Positions 26,865 through 35,458 of a stretch of DNA of 35,458 nt are shown here, piece after piece. The DNA comes from Bryobacterales bacterium (GTDB taxonomy: Bacteria; Acidobacteriota; Terriglobia; Bryobacterales; Bryobacteraceae), in contig JAOAPO010000417.1 of the NCBI GenBank assembly GCA_025462945.1, forward strand, positions 1 to 35,458, in the 5' to 3' direction. The notes beneath the pieces were generated by a model. That model ran no database searches, was not told the DNA's origin, and saw only the letters and a list, made by a program, of their open reading frames with translations. The translations under genes and the position numbers were made by a program. Each line of letters starts with the position of its first letter. Within the stretch, counting starts at the first letter, position 1.

Positions 26865-28073
26865 TTGGACACTCGTACAAAGTTAACGATCCTGGCCGAT
26901 GCCGCTAAGTACGATGCGTCGTGCGCCAGTTCCGGATCCCGGCGAGAGCGGGTCAGCGGCGGCGTCGGTAATACCACCGGCGTTGGAATCTGCCACAGTT
27001 ATACGCCGGACGGCCGCTGCGTATCGCTGCTGAAGTTACTTCTGACTAACTACTGTATCTACGACTGTACTTACTGCATCAACCGGATCTCAAGCGATAC
27101 TCCGCGTGCTCGGTTCACTCCGGAAGAAGTGGTATCGCTGACGCTGGAGTTCTATAAACGGAATTACATCGAGGGCCTGTTCCTCAGTTCGGGCGTCATC
27201 CAGAGCCCCGACTACACCATGGAGCAGGTGATCGCTGTTGCCAAATCACTTCGCACGGACCATCTCTTCGGCGGGTACATTCACCTGAAGATTCCTCCAG
27301 GCGCATCGGCGCTGCTGATTGCCGAGGCAGGCAAGTGGGCGGATCGTTTGAGCGCCAATATCGAGATGCCGCGGCAAGCCGACCTTGACCGGTTCGCGCC
27401 GGCTAAAACGCACATCGAGATTCAGCAAACAATGGGCGAGATCAGTCAGCGCATTATCGCGGCAAAGGAGGAGAAGACGGTCTACGCCGCCGCTGGCCAG
27501 AGCACGCAGATGATTGTCGGCGCGACAGAGGCTTCCGATACTGACATTCTGCAGAAGTCGTCAGCACTGTACCAGGATTTTGGAATGCGGCGGGTCTACT
27601 ACTCGGCCTTCAGCCCCATTCCGCACAGCGATTCGAGGCTGCCGCCGCAGGCCGCTCCGCTGGTACGAGAGCACCGGCTTTATCAGGCCGACTGGTTGCT
27701 GCGTTACTACGGGTTCGATGTCGCCGAACTCACCACAGCCGAGCAGCCGGATCTGCCGCTCGACAAAGACCCCAAGCTCGCGTGGGCGCTCCGCAACCGG
27801 CATTTCTTCCCGGTTGATGTGAACACAGCGGATCGCGAGGCGCTGCTTCGGATCCCCGGTTTGGGGGTGCGCAGCGTTGACAGAATCGTGGCTATGCGAT
27901 CGCAACATCGTTTCCGCATGGAAGACCTGACGCGCCTCACCCGTGCCTTCAAGCGCATGCGCTACTTCGTGATCACCAGCGACTTCAACCCGGACTCGCT
28001 GAAGCTTGACGCTCCGCGGTTACCCGTTCCACAGCAGCTGTCGCTGTTCAGCGCGGTGACCGGAGAGTTCTGA
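26865..28073 (+). CDS. Radical SAM putative DNA modification/repair protein (TIGR03916-like), UDG-linked
   Basis: CIYDCTYC (CxxxCxxC) at 27054-27077; LTILADAAKYDASCASSGS...GICHSYTPDGRCVSLLKLLLTNYC; C-terminal HhH (VNTADREALLRIPGLGVRSVDRIVAMR). TTG start. Confidence 0.92.
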   Translation: MDTRTKLTILADAAKYDASCASSGSRRERVSGGVGNTTGVGICHSYTPDGRCVSLLKLLLTNYCIYDCTYCINRISSDTPRARFTPEEVVSLTLEFYKRNYIEGLFLSSGVIQSPDYTMEQVIAVAKSLRTDHLFGGYIHLKIPPGASALLIAEAGKWADRLSANIEMPRQADLDRFAPAKTHIEIQQTMGEISQRIIAAKEEKTVYAAAGQSTQMIVGATEASDTDILQKSSALYQDFGMRRVYYSAFSPIPHSDSRLPPQAAPLVREHRLYQADWLLRYYGFDVAELTTAEQPDLPLDKDPKLAWALRNRHFFPVDVNTADREALLRIPGLGVRSVDRIVAMRSQHRFRMEDLTRLTRAFKRMRYFVITSDFNPDSLKLDAPRLPVPQQLSLFSAVTGEF

Positions 28074-29419
28074 TGCGCCAGGTCGCCGTCGAGAACTTTC
28101 AGGAGTGGCGGGAGAAGGCACGCGCCCTGGTTGCCGGTAGCGTTCCCCCGGATGATGTGCGGTTCACCGATGGCCTGCAGGACTCGCTCTTTGCGGATGT
28201 ACCGATGCCTGCGGCAGGAAGTCGTGGCCGGATCTCCGTTCCCCGTGCCTTCCTTGCCCGGGCCGAGATCGTCAGTCTTCATCGCGACCCCAAGCGATGG
28301 GATCTGCTTTACCGTGCGTTGTTTCGCATTGTGAACGATGGCCTGTCAAACGAGCCGGACGAGCTACTTGCGATGGAGCAAGCCGTCGGCCGCGACATCC
28401 ATAAAATGCATGCCTTTGTTCGCTTCCGCAAGATTGTCGAAGATGACGGGCAGCCGCAGTACGTGGCCTGGTACAGGCCCGATCATCATATTGTGAAGCA
28501 TGTTGCGCCGTGGTTCGCGGAGCGATTCGGTGCCATGCACTGGGCCATACTCACGCCCGACCTGAGCGCGTATTGGGATACGAAGACGCTTCGTTTCGGG
28601 GATGGCGTTCCAAGGTCTGCAGCCCCACAGGAGGATGAACTGGAGGAGTTGTGGCGCTCTTACTACGCCAGCATCTTTAATCCCGCACGCGTCAATGTTC
28701 GGGCCATGACGAGGGAAATGCCGGTGCGTCACTGGTCGACGATGCCGGAGGCCACTCTCATCCCGACGCTGGTCAGCAATGCCCGAGCAAGGGAGCAGCA
28801 GATGCGCGAGCGGGCGCCAGGTTCGGCCGAACCGTTCGTCCCGGTTGGTGCTGAGCTTCCTGTGCTGGCCGCCGCGGTGCGCGCCTGCAAAGGCTGTGAG
28901 TTGTACGCCTGCGCCACGCAACCTGTCTTCGGCGAGGGCCCGGAACGCGCACGCCTGATGCTCGTCGGGGAACAGCCCGGCGATCAGGAAGATTTGCAAG
29001 GTAGGCCGTTCGTCGGTCCGGCGGGGCAGTTGCTGGACCGTGCGCTGCAGGAAGCCGGGGTCGACCGTTCGTCGGTCTACGTCACCAATGCGGTCAAGCA
29101 CTTCAAGTTCGAAGAGCGCGGCAAGCGGCGCATCCACAAGAAGCCTGACGGTGGTGAGGTGGCAGCTTGCAGGCCGTGGCTCACGGCAGAGATCGAGCGC
29201 GTGGACCCACAACTCATCGTCGCCCTGGGAGCCACGGCGGCGCTGAGTCTGGGTGGCAGAGAGTTCGCGATCCAGAAAGAGCGCGGCCGGATGATGCCCC
29301 TGCCGGGAGGACGCCAGTTGCTCATCACCGTGCATCCTTCGTTTCTGCTGCGAGTACCGGAAGCCGCGAAAGCCGCGGAGTTTGCGCGGTTCGTTCAGGA
29401 CTTGCGTTTGGCTTCCTGA
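28073..29419 (+). CDS. TIGR03915-like domain fused to UdgX-family uracil-DNA glycosylase
   Basis: CKGCELYACATQPVFGEG, MLVGEQPGDQEDLQGRPFVGPAGQLLDRAL, KRRIHKKP loop (His codon 29135-29137), HPSFLLR. TGATG overlap with rSAM gene. Confidence 0.93.
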   Translation: MRQVAVENFQEWREKARALVAGSVPPDDVRFTDGLQDSLFADVPMPAAGSRGRISVPRAFLARAEIVSLHRDPKRWDLLYRALFRIVNDGLSNEPDELLAMEQAVGRDIHKMHAFVRFRKIVEDDGQPQYVAWYRPDHHIVKHVAPWFAERFGAMHWAILTPDLSAYWDTKTLRFGDGVPRSAAPQEDELEELWRSYYASIFNPARVNVRAMTREMPVRHWSTMPEATLIPTLVSNARAREQQMRERAPGSAEPFVPVGAELPVLAAAVRACKGCELYACATQPVFGEGPERARLMLVGEQPGDQEDLQGRPFVGPAGQLLDRALQEAGVDRSSVYVTNAVKHFKFEERGKRRIHKKPDGGEVAACRPWLTAEIERVDPQLIVALGATAALSLGGREFAIQKERGRMMPLPGGRQLLITVHPSFLLRVPEAAKAAEFARFVQDLRLAS

Positions 29420-29464
29420 GCATGGAAGTGAAACTGCTCTCGACGTCGTGGGAGATTCTCACAC

Positions 29465-29620
29465 ATGGCAATGTCAACGAAGACAACTCACGGCGTTGGT
29501 TCCGATCGGGGGGGTGGTTCGAAGGCACCCCGCAAGGAAGATGGCGGCGGCAAAGGCGAGAGCAAGAACAGCCCTTCGATGGGCTCGAAAAAGCCCACCA
29601 CAACCACGAAGAAGAAGTAG
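29465..29620 (+). CDS. Small basic low-complexity protein (51 aa), not in the supplied ORF track
   Basis: ATG at 29465 to TAG at 29618-29620: MAMSTKTTHGVGSDRGGGSKAPRKEDGGGKGESKNSPSMGSKKPTTTTKKK; GGAG at 29451-29454. Confidence 0.55.
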   Translation: MAMSTKTTHGVGSDRGGGSKAPRKEDGGGKGESKNSPSMGSKKPTTTTKKK

Positions 29621-29621
29621 G

Positions 29622-31570
29622 TCAACGCGGGGGCACGTAAGAGAGCAGGAAGCCGATCACAGCCTCCTGCTCTCTTGCGTTGAACCCGGCCTGCCGGTCG
29701 ATCCAGTACTCGTGGCCCGACCCACGTACGTTCGTGCGCTGCAAGGCGGGAGACGCTGCGTTGGCAGCGATCACGCGCGCCCGCAGGTCCCGGTCAATCA
29801 TCGCGCGCAGGCTGTTCGCTGCATCGGGTGCGATGCCGTTTTGCAAGGTGCCGGAGAGCCCGAGTTGTGAACGCAGATCGCGTCCAGCCGCAACGCCCCC
29901 ATCATGCAGGTAAGGCGCGCTCCAGTAGATCCCGACGAGGGAGGGCGTCTTGTAGCCACCCGCAGAGCCGCGGCGCGCCCACCCGAGGTCTACCTGACTT
30001 GTTTCCGTGCCAGCCAAAGGGAGTTCGGCCCGCGGATCAACAGGCACGGGCAAGGAGGTTGCGTTCGCCGGCACGGGCACGGGCGTGTCAAACGCGAAGA
30101 TTACGGGCGGCGCGAAGTTCCGTTCGGACTTCTGCAAAGCCTGGGCACGAATCGGTTCAGTACCAATTTCGGGTGCGGGAACGATGAGGTTGTTGTCAGG
30201 AAGTCGCCCGCGTGGCAGCGCTCGCAGCCTGCTCTGCGGAAGACGTCGTGACCCAACAGCTTCGTCGATTCATCCGTTCTGAATGGCGCGGGTGGAGGCA
30301 CGAGCGTGTTCTGCCAGGCTGACATTGCATTGTTCTGTTGCCAGACGGGGTAGCCAGGTGAGCTGGTAAGTGTTCCGTCCGGCGTCAAGAGGGTGCCTTT
30401 CGGCCACGAGGCCGACAGCACGACCTCGTTGATGCCTGGCGAGCCCGGGGTCGAGCGGCGGGCCGCGAGAAAGGCAGAGGGAGTGCCATCGTTGCGCGGA
30501 TCGTACCTAAATGCCTTGCTGGCGGCGTTCTGGAGCAGGATGGCGACGTAGACCTCCGGGTCGATGTCGAAGAGCGGACCGCTGGCGGCCGCGAGCAGGA
30601 GCGAGTCAGAGTTCAGGGCGTGGACGTTGTTGTTCTGTGCACTGAGTCCGCGGAACGGGCCAGCGATGAAGTTTCCGCTCCAGCCGTACGGGTGGTTGCC
30701 CCAGGTGAACGATCCGGGGAGTTGAGTGGGGTCCGCCCTGAGGTCAGTCAGCGAATCGAAGTTCCCGGGAGGCCACTGCAGCAGAGCTTCATCAACCTTG
30801 TTTTCAAGATCGACAACCTTGGGCAGGGGCACACGGGTACCGGTCGTGCTTGCGACCTGACGGTCCATGTCCGGCGAGACGGAGAGAAGGGGGTTCACGT
30901 CGGTGTGCATAAAGTACGGCACGGAGTTGGTGCCGAGGGCAAGCAGCAGCCCGGCGTTAAGGTCCTGATTCGGGGCGCCTTCGATGACCTTCTTCGTTTG
31001 CGGATCGACAGTGGCATGGCAGGCCGCGCAGGTTATCCCAACGCGTATCTTCGCTCCCCTGATCACAGTCGCCATGCCGAGCGGCGCGAAAGATCCTCGG
31101 GCAACGTCGAGACCGGTATCGAAGTATGCTCCTTTGGCGAAGGTACGTCCGCCGATCGTGACTGTCTCGGGAACCTCGACGCGAAGGTTCGTTGTTCCCT
31201 CGCCGTGCAAGGCCAGGATCGCTTTGACCACGTTCGTAAGGCGAAGGGGGCCGGCGAGAATACCCATGACGTCGGTAAGGAACACCTCGTTGCGGAAGGT
31301 CTCCTTATAGAAGGCTGAGCGACCGAGCCGGAGGAGCGCGGCGTCAACCTTGACGCCGCCGGTGCGAGCGGAGACCTGAAGGCGAGCAGCCTCGCCGTCG
31401 GTGAGCGGCTTGCCCCACAACTCCCATGTCTGCGGGCTGGCGCGGTAGTGGTTGAGCACGTTGCTTTCGGCTGGTTCGTACGCATACCGGAAGCCCTTGG
31501 TTACGGTGACGAGCAGCGCAACGATAAGGATGACGAGCAGCGCTGCCAGCAGGTGGAATGCGCGGTTCAT
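29622..31570 (-). pseudogene. Diheme c-type cytochrome gene interrupted by an apparent frameshift
   Basis: N-terminal part in frame of ORF 30101-31570 (TM leader, CAACH and CERCH motifs); C-terminal part (PDNNLIVPAPEIGTEPIRAQALQKSERNFAPPV...GGYKTPSLVGIYWSAPYLHDGG) in frame of ORF 29622-30137. Confidence 0.7.
29639..29676. terminator. Perfect 12-bp inverted repeat, terminator-like, at convergent 3' ends
   Basis: AAGAGAGCAGGA-N14-TCCTGCTCTCTT, 19 nt after the stop of the small + strand ORF; lies inside the last codons of the minus-strand cytochrome. Confidence 0.5.
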
Positions 31571-31686
31571 GCTGGCGGGTGCAGCAAGGATGGCACCTTT
31601 GGCCTGGACCGCACCATTTTAAGAAGGGGTACCGCGCGCGTGTGGGAGCGCAGCGTGGCCCATGAGCTTGACGATAAGCTCTGAAT

Positions 31687-33312
31687 GTGATTTTGCGTCG
31701 GCTTGTGTTGAGTAGTCTGGTAGCTCTGAGCGGTCCGGTGTTCGGGCAGGAGAGCGCGCCTCGCTTCGGAATTGCGGACGTCCATGCGCGGTCCGCGAAC
31801 TCAATACCGGGAATGCGCACGGGTTTCACGGGCGGGCGTTATCAACTGCGTAACGCGACGATGGTGGACCTGATCCGCACGGCCTGGGGAGTCGGTGCAG
31901 AGCAGGTAGTGGGCGGCCCGGCATGGCTGGAACTCGATCACTACGATGTGGTCGCAACGGCTCCGGCCGGATCTACACCGGACACTCTCCATGCGATGTT
32001 GCGAGGGCTACTGGCAGACCGGTTCGGGCTGAAGCTGCACCGAGGCATGCAGGAAAGAGCTGCTTACGCGATCACGGCCGGCAAGAAGGTGGCTTTGGAA
32101 CGTGCCAGCGCTGCTGACGAAACGGGGTGCCGATTGCAGCCAGGGGCGAAGCCCGCTACCGCTCGCGGCGTGGCAGGCGAGCCAGTGTCGTACGAATGTG
32201 GCAGCATCACCATGGCCGCGTTCGCCCAAGCTCTGCCGAAGATGCGAGGCGCGCCAGCCTATCTGTTCAGCTATCCAGTCGTCGACCGGACGGGCCTGCA
32301 GGGTTCGTGGCGCTTCGGGCTGCACTGGTCGATGCGGGTATCGGGACCTCCCCGCCCGCCAACGGCAGACACGACAACTCTGTTCGAGGCCATCGAGAAG
32401 CAGCTCGGGCTCCGGCTCCAGCCCGTCAAAATCTCCGCGCCTGTCGTAGTGGTGGACCAGGTCAGCCAGACGCCCACGCCCAACGTTCCGCAGGTCACCG
32501 AGCTACTACCCCCGCCGAGGATGGAGTTCGAGGTGGCGACGATCAAGCTGGCTGACCCGAAGAACAGCCCACAGGGCTCCAGCGTAAACATTCAGCCTGG
32601 CGGGCGCATGCAGATCGTGATGACGCTGAAGGAATTGATTCAGGAAGCGTGGAACGAGTTGGGACCCGATTTGATCAGCGGCGGACCGAAGTCGATGGAC
32701 GAGACGAGGTTCGAAGTGCGGGCCAGAGCGCCCGCTCCTGAACTGAATGACGGTCCGGGGGTGTGGAACGGGACCGATATCAACTCTATGCGTATGATGC
32801 TTCGCGCACTGCTGATTGAGCGGTTCCATCTGGTCGCACATGAAGAAGCTCGGCTGGTAAACGGGTACGTTTTGGTGACTGCAAGGCCGAAGCTGCGGCG
32901 AGCGGATCCGCGGAATCGGCCCGGGTGCAAGGAAGGACCAGGGGAGGACCGGAAGGACCCGCGGCTGACAAATCCGATGGCACCGCGGCTGGTGACCTGC
33001 CGGAACATGACCATGACTGAGTTCGCGGCTGCGCTGGCGAATTTCGCCTACCTGCCTCCGTCCGCGTCCGTCGCCGACGAGACGGGGCTTGCAGGCAAGT
33101 ATGACCTGACGGTCAACTTTAGTCCACCGACGCTGTTCCGCGGCGTTCCGGGACCGCGGGACGCCGCCGATGAAAGCGCGGTGGACCCGAACGGCGCGAT
33201 CTCGTTGTTCGACGCCTTGCGAGGACAGCTTGGGCTCAAGGTCGAGTCACGGAAGGTGTCCGGGACGATGCTGGTGATCGATCATGTGGACGAGATGCCG
33301 GTGGAGAACTGA
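31687..33312 (+). CDS. TIGR03435-type (soil/acidobacterial) protein, internally duplicated
   Basis: GTG start, signal peptide; two homologous halves (ATMVDLIRTAWGVGAEQVVGGPAWL... / MTLKELIQEAWNELGPDLISGGPKSM...), each ending in a DxTGLxGxxxF-like block. Confidence 0.85.
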   Translation: MILRRLVLSSLVALSGPVFGQESAPRFGIADVHARSANSIPGMRTGFTGGRYQLRNATMVDLIRTAWGVGAEQVVGGPAWLELDHYDVVATAPAGSTPDTLHAMLRGLLADRFGLKLHRGMQERAAYAITAGKKVALERASAADETGCRLQPGAKPATARGVAGEPVSYECGSITMAAFAQALPKMRGAPAYLFSYPVVDRTGLQGSWRFGLHWSMRVSGPPRPPTADTTTLFEAIEKQLGLRLQPVKISAPVVVVDQVSQTPTPNVPQVTELLPPPRMEFEVATIKLADPKNSPQGSSVNIQPGGRMQIVMTLKELIQEAWNELGPDLISGGPKSMDETRFEVRARAPAPELNDGPGVWNGTDINSMRMMLRALLIERFHLVAHEEARLVNGYVLVTARPKLRRADPRNRPGCKEGPGEDRKDPRLTNPMAPRLVTCRNMTMTEFAAALANFAYLPPSASVADETGLAGKYDLTVNFSPPTLFRGVPGPRDAADESAVDPNGAISLFDALRGQLGLKVESRKVSGTMLVIDHVDEMPVEN

Positions 33313-33341
33313 CGGCTGGTTTGCTGGGATAGTATTGGGGA

Positions 33342-34496
33342 ATGTTTCGTCAAGTTACTTTGTCTGTGTGCCTGATGACGGGTTTGCAATTCGCAGTGGC
33401 TCAGGCTCCCGTCCCGCCCCCCGGCGGACGGGCCGCACGCCCCACGCCGCCCACGCGCGACCCGCACACTCCCGGGTATGTCAAGGCTACGGAACTGCCA
33501 GACCGGACGCTCCCGCCAATCGACAAAGACGGCAATTTCATCCTTGGACCGACGCACGACCCCGCCCCGGAAACGGTGGTTCAGCCTGGGGTACCGCAGG
33601 GCGAGATTTTCAATTTCACGATGGAGTCGAAAGACAGCAAGATTTATCCAGGGATTGCTCGTGAGCCCGGTACATTCGGCACGCCGGATGAGAAGGACCC
33701 TTCGAAGCTGATTGTGACGACGAGCCACCCTGCGCCGTATACGCGGCGGGTGTCGGTGTACGTGCCCAAGCAGTATGTAGCCGGGACCGAAGCTCCGTTC
33801 ATTGTGGGCGCCGACGGACCGGATCGCGGCCTGTTCACGGTGCTCGATAATCTGATCGCGCAGAAGAAGCTGCCGGTAATGATCGGCATCTCAATCAGCA
33901 ACGGAAGCGGCGATGCTCAGGGCAGCCAGCGCGGCATGGAGTACGACACGATGTCGGGCCTCTACGGCGAGTTTGTGGAGAAGGAAGTTCTGCCGCTCGT
34001 CGAGAAGCAGGCGAACGTAAAGCTGACGAAAGACCCTGACGGGCGCGCGACAATGGGCGGCAGTTCGGGCGGGTCAGCGGCGATGATCATGGCCTGGTAT
34101 CACCCGGATTGGTACCACCGGGTGCTTACGTATTCGGGGACGTATGTGAATCAGCAGTGGCCGCAGGACCCTAAGGTTCCGCACGGCGCGTGGGAGTTTC
34201 ACGAGCGCCTGATTCCGAACAGCCCGAAGAAGCCTCTGCGGATTTGGATGGAAGTGGGCGATCGCGACAATTACAATCCCAACATCATGCGGGACGAGAT
34301 GCATGACTGGGTGCTGGCGAACGAGAAGATGGCGGCAGTGCTGGCGAAGAAGGGCTATCACTACCAGTTTGTGTTCGCGACCAACGCCGGGCACACCGAC
34401 CGCACCGTGAAGGCGCAGACCCTGCCGCAGGCGCTGCAGTATGTCTGGCAGGGGTATCCAATTGAGGGCAAGAACAGCAAGAGCAAGCAAAAGTAG
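33342..34496 (+). CDS. Secreted esterase (alpha/beta hydrolase)
   Basis: ARDPHTPGYVKATELPDR...GPTHDPAPE...; GGSSGGSAAMIMAWYHPDWYHRVLTYSGTYV; AGHTDRTV. Confidence 0.87.
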   Translation: MFRQVTLSVCLMTGLQFAVAQAPVPPPGGRAARPTPPTRDPHTPGYVKATELPDRTLPPIDKDGNFILGPTHDPAPETVVQPGVPQGEIFNFTMESKDSKIYPGIAREPGTFGTPDEKDPSKLIVTTSHPAPYTRRVSVYVPKQYVAGTEAPFIVGADGPDRGLFTVLDNLIAQKKLPVMIGISISNGSGDAQGSQRGMEYDTMSGLYGEFVEKEVLPLVEKQANVKLTKDPDGRATMGGSSGGSAAMIMAWYHPDWYHRVLTYSGTYVNQQWPQDPKVPHGAWEFHERLIPNSPKKPLRIWMEVGDRDNYNPNIMRDEMHDWVLANEKMAAVLAKKGYHYQFVFATNAGHTDRTVKAQTLPQALQYVWQGYPIEGKNSKSKQK

Positions 34497-34904
34497 CTAG
34501 AACTGCTTTTCAAGCTGTTCAATCACCTTTTCGTCTTTTGCGATGTCGAGGCGCTGGCTCTTGATGTCGAGCCGCAGGCGACCGAAGACGCCCATGTAGA
34601 CGTTGGCAACCCAGACCAGTGCAAACCATGCGAGCACGAAACCGCGCCAGTCCTGCAACAGAAGACGAAAGCCCGTTAACGCGATGAAACCGAGCGCTAC
34701 GTAGTGGCTGAAGCAGTACTCACAGGTGAATACGTAAAAGAACTTGCGTTCGAGGAGTCGCCCGCGCTTCTGGCTTCGTTCGACGCACACTTCGCGGGGC
34801 TCACGGAAGATTTCTTCGTGGGTCACGGTCCACGCGACACACGCGATAGGAATAGCAAGCAGGAAGAGCCACGCGGTTTGTTCCCCGAGATTCGCCACTG
34901 CCAC
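34497..34904 (-). CDS. Small integral membrane protein (possibly DUF1360-like)
   Basis: GTG start; TM segments TAWLFLLAIPIACVAWTV, YVALGFIALTGFRLLL, FVLAWFALVWVANVYMGVF; FTCEYCFSHYV Cys motif. Confidence 0.6.
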   Translation of the reverse strand: MAVANLGEQTAWLFLLAIPIACVAWTVTHEEIFREPREVCVERSQKRGRLLERKFFYVFTCEYCFSHYVALGFIALTGFRLLLQDWRGFVLAWFALVWVANVYMGVFGRLRLDIKSQRLDIAKDEKVIEQLEKQF

Positions 34905-35013
34905 ATAGAGGCTGTATCGCGAGTGTTGTTACGCAATCCGGCCATTTCGTGCCTGAGATAAGATGATGAAGGTTTTCGTATCCGCACTTGTGAAAGAGAA
35001 GGAGTACTTATTT

Positions 35014-35458
35014 ATGTTTCTTCGTGTTAGCCTCGCGTCCCTGATCGGAATCGGATCAGCGATGGCCCAGGCTCCGGCAGCCGCCCCGGCCTCAGAACCG
35101 GCAGCCGCACCCGCTGCCGCAGCAACTCCCCGACCTCCCCGCCCTCAGGCACCAGCCCGCGACCCCAACACACCGGGCTACGTGAAGGCGACCGAGTTGC
35201 CGGATGGAGCGGTCCCCTCCCCTAAAGCGAACGGCAATTTCATCATCGGCCCGACGCATAATCCGGCACCTGAGATGACGGTGAGGGAAGACGTTCCACA
35301 CGGCACCATCTACAACTTCACGATGGAGTCGAAGGACAGCAAGTTCTATCCGGGAATCGCGCGCGATGTTCCGGCCGTCCGGCCAGATCCGGCAACGCCC
35401 GGCGCGCCGATGAACATTACGAGCCACCCGCAGCCGTATACGCGGAAGGTGGCGGTGT
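35014..35458 (+). CDS. Secreted esterase, paralog of 33342-34496; 3' end outside window; not in the supplied ORF track
   Basis: MFLRVSLASLIGIGSAMAQAPAAAP...ARDPNTPGYVKATELPDGAVPSPKANGNFIIGPTHNPAPEMTVREDVPHGTIYNFTMESKDSKFYPGIARD; AAGGAG at 34999-35004. Confidence 0.85.
   Translation, partial: MFLRVSLASLIGIGSAMAQAPAAAPASEPAAAPAAAATPRPPRPQAPARDPNTPGYVKATELPDGAVPSPKANGNFIIGPTHNPAPEMTVREDVPHGTIYNFTMESKDSKFYPGIARDVPAVRPDPATPGAPMNITSHPQPYTRKVAV

Noticed and set aside
28364-29335. 323-aa minus-strand ORF
   Set aside because: Antisense to the UdgX gene, whose motifs are unmistakable.
29423-29637. Alternative-frame reading MEVKLLSTSWEILTHGNVNEDN... in the post-UDG gap
   Set aside because: The frame starting at 29465 has better SD spacing and a coherent Lys-rich composition; this one looks random.

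Overview
The window is GC-rich and densely coding. It looks like the chromosome of a soil acidobacterium (Solibacter/Bryobacter-like). That lineage is an inference from a TIGR03435-type protein, the DUF1549/DUF1553 + DUF1501 + DUF1080 trio, and 'ANQANAQKSTGPRT'-type proteins. I support about 31 protein-coding loci. They include rpsT, msrB, a cyclophilin, a likely rhaM, an MFS transporter, a PQQ-type sugar dehydrogenase with a cytochrome c domain, and a stand-alone 5'-3' exonuclease. I saw no rRNA, tRNA, CRISPR, phage or transposase. The observations I rate highest are: (1) a five-gene co-directional block at 11530-15409 (SRPBCC, ArsR-type HTH, small Cys-rich secreted protein, two-domain multicopper oxidase, CusF-like domain fused to TolC) that ends at a strong hairpin; (2) a radical-SAM + UdgX-type uracil-DNA glycosylase pair, followed by an unlisted 51-aa Lys/Gly/Ser/Thr-rich ORF and a hairpin; (3) a diheme cytochrome split by an apparent 1-nt deletion; (4) a cytochrome c / terpenoid-cyclase-like toroid / ankyrin fusion; (5) a tandemly duplicated TIGR03435-type protein and tandem esterase paralogs. 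All family names come from reading motifs by eye; no database search was run.
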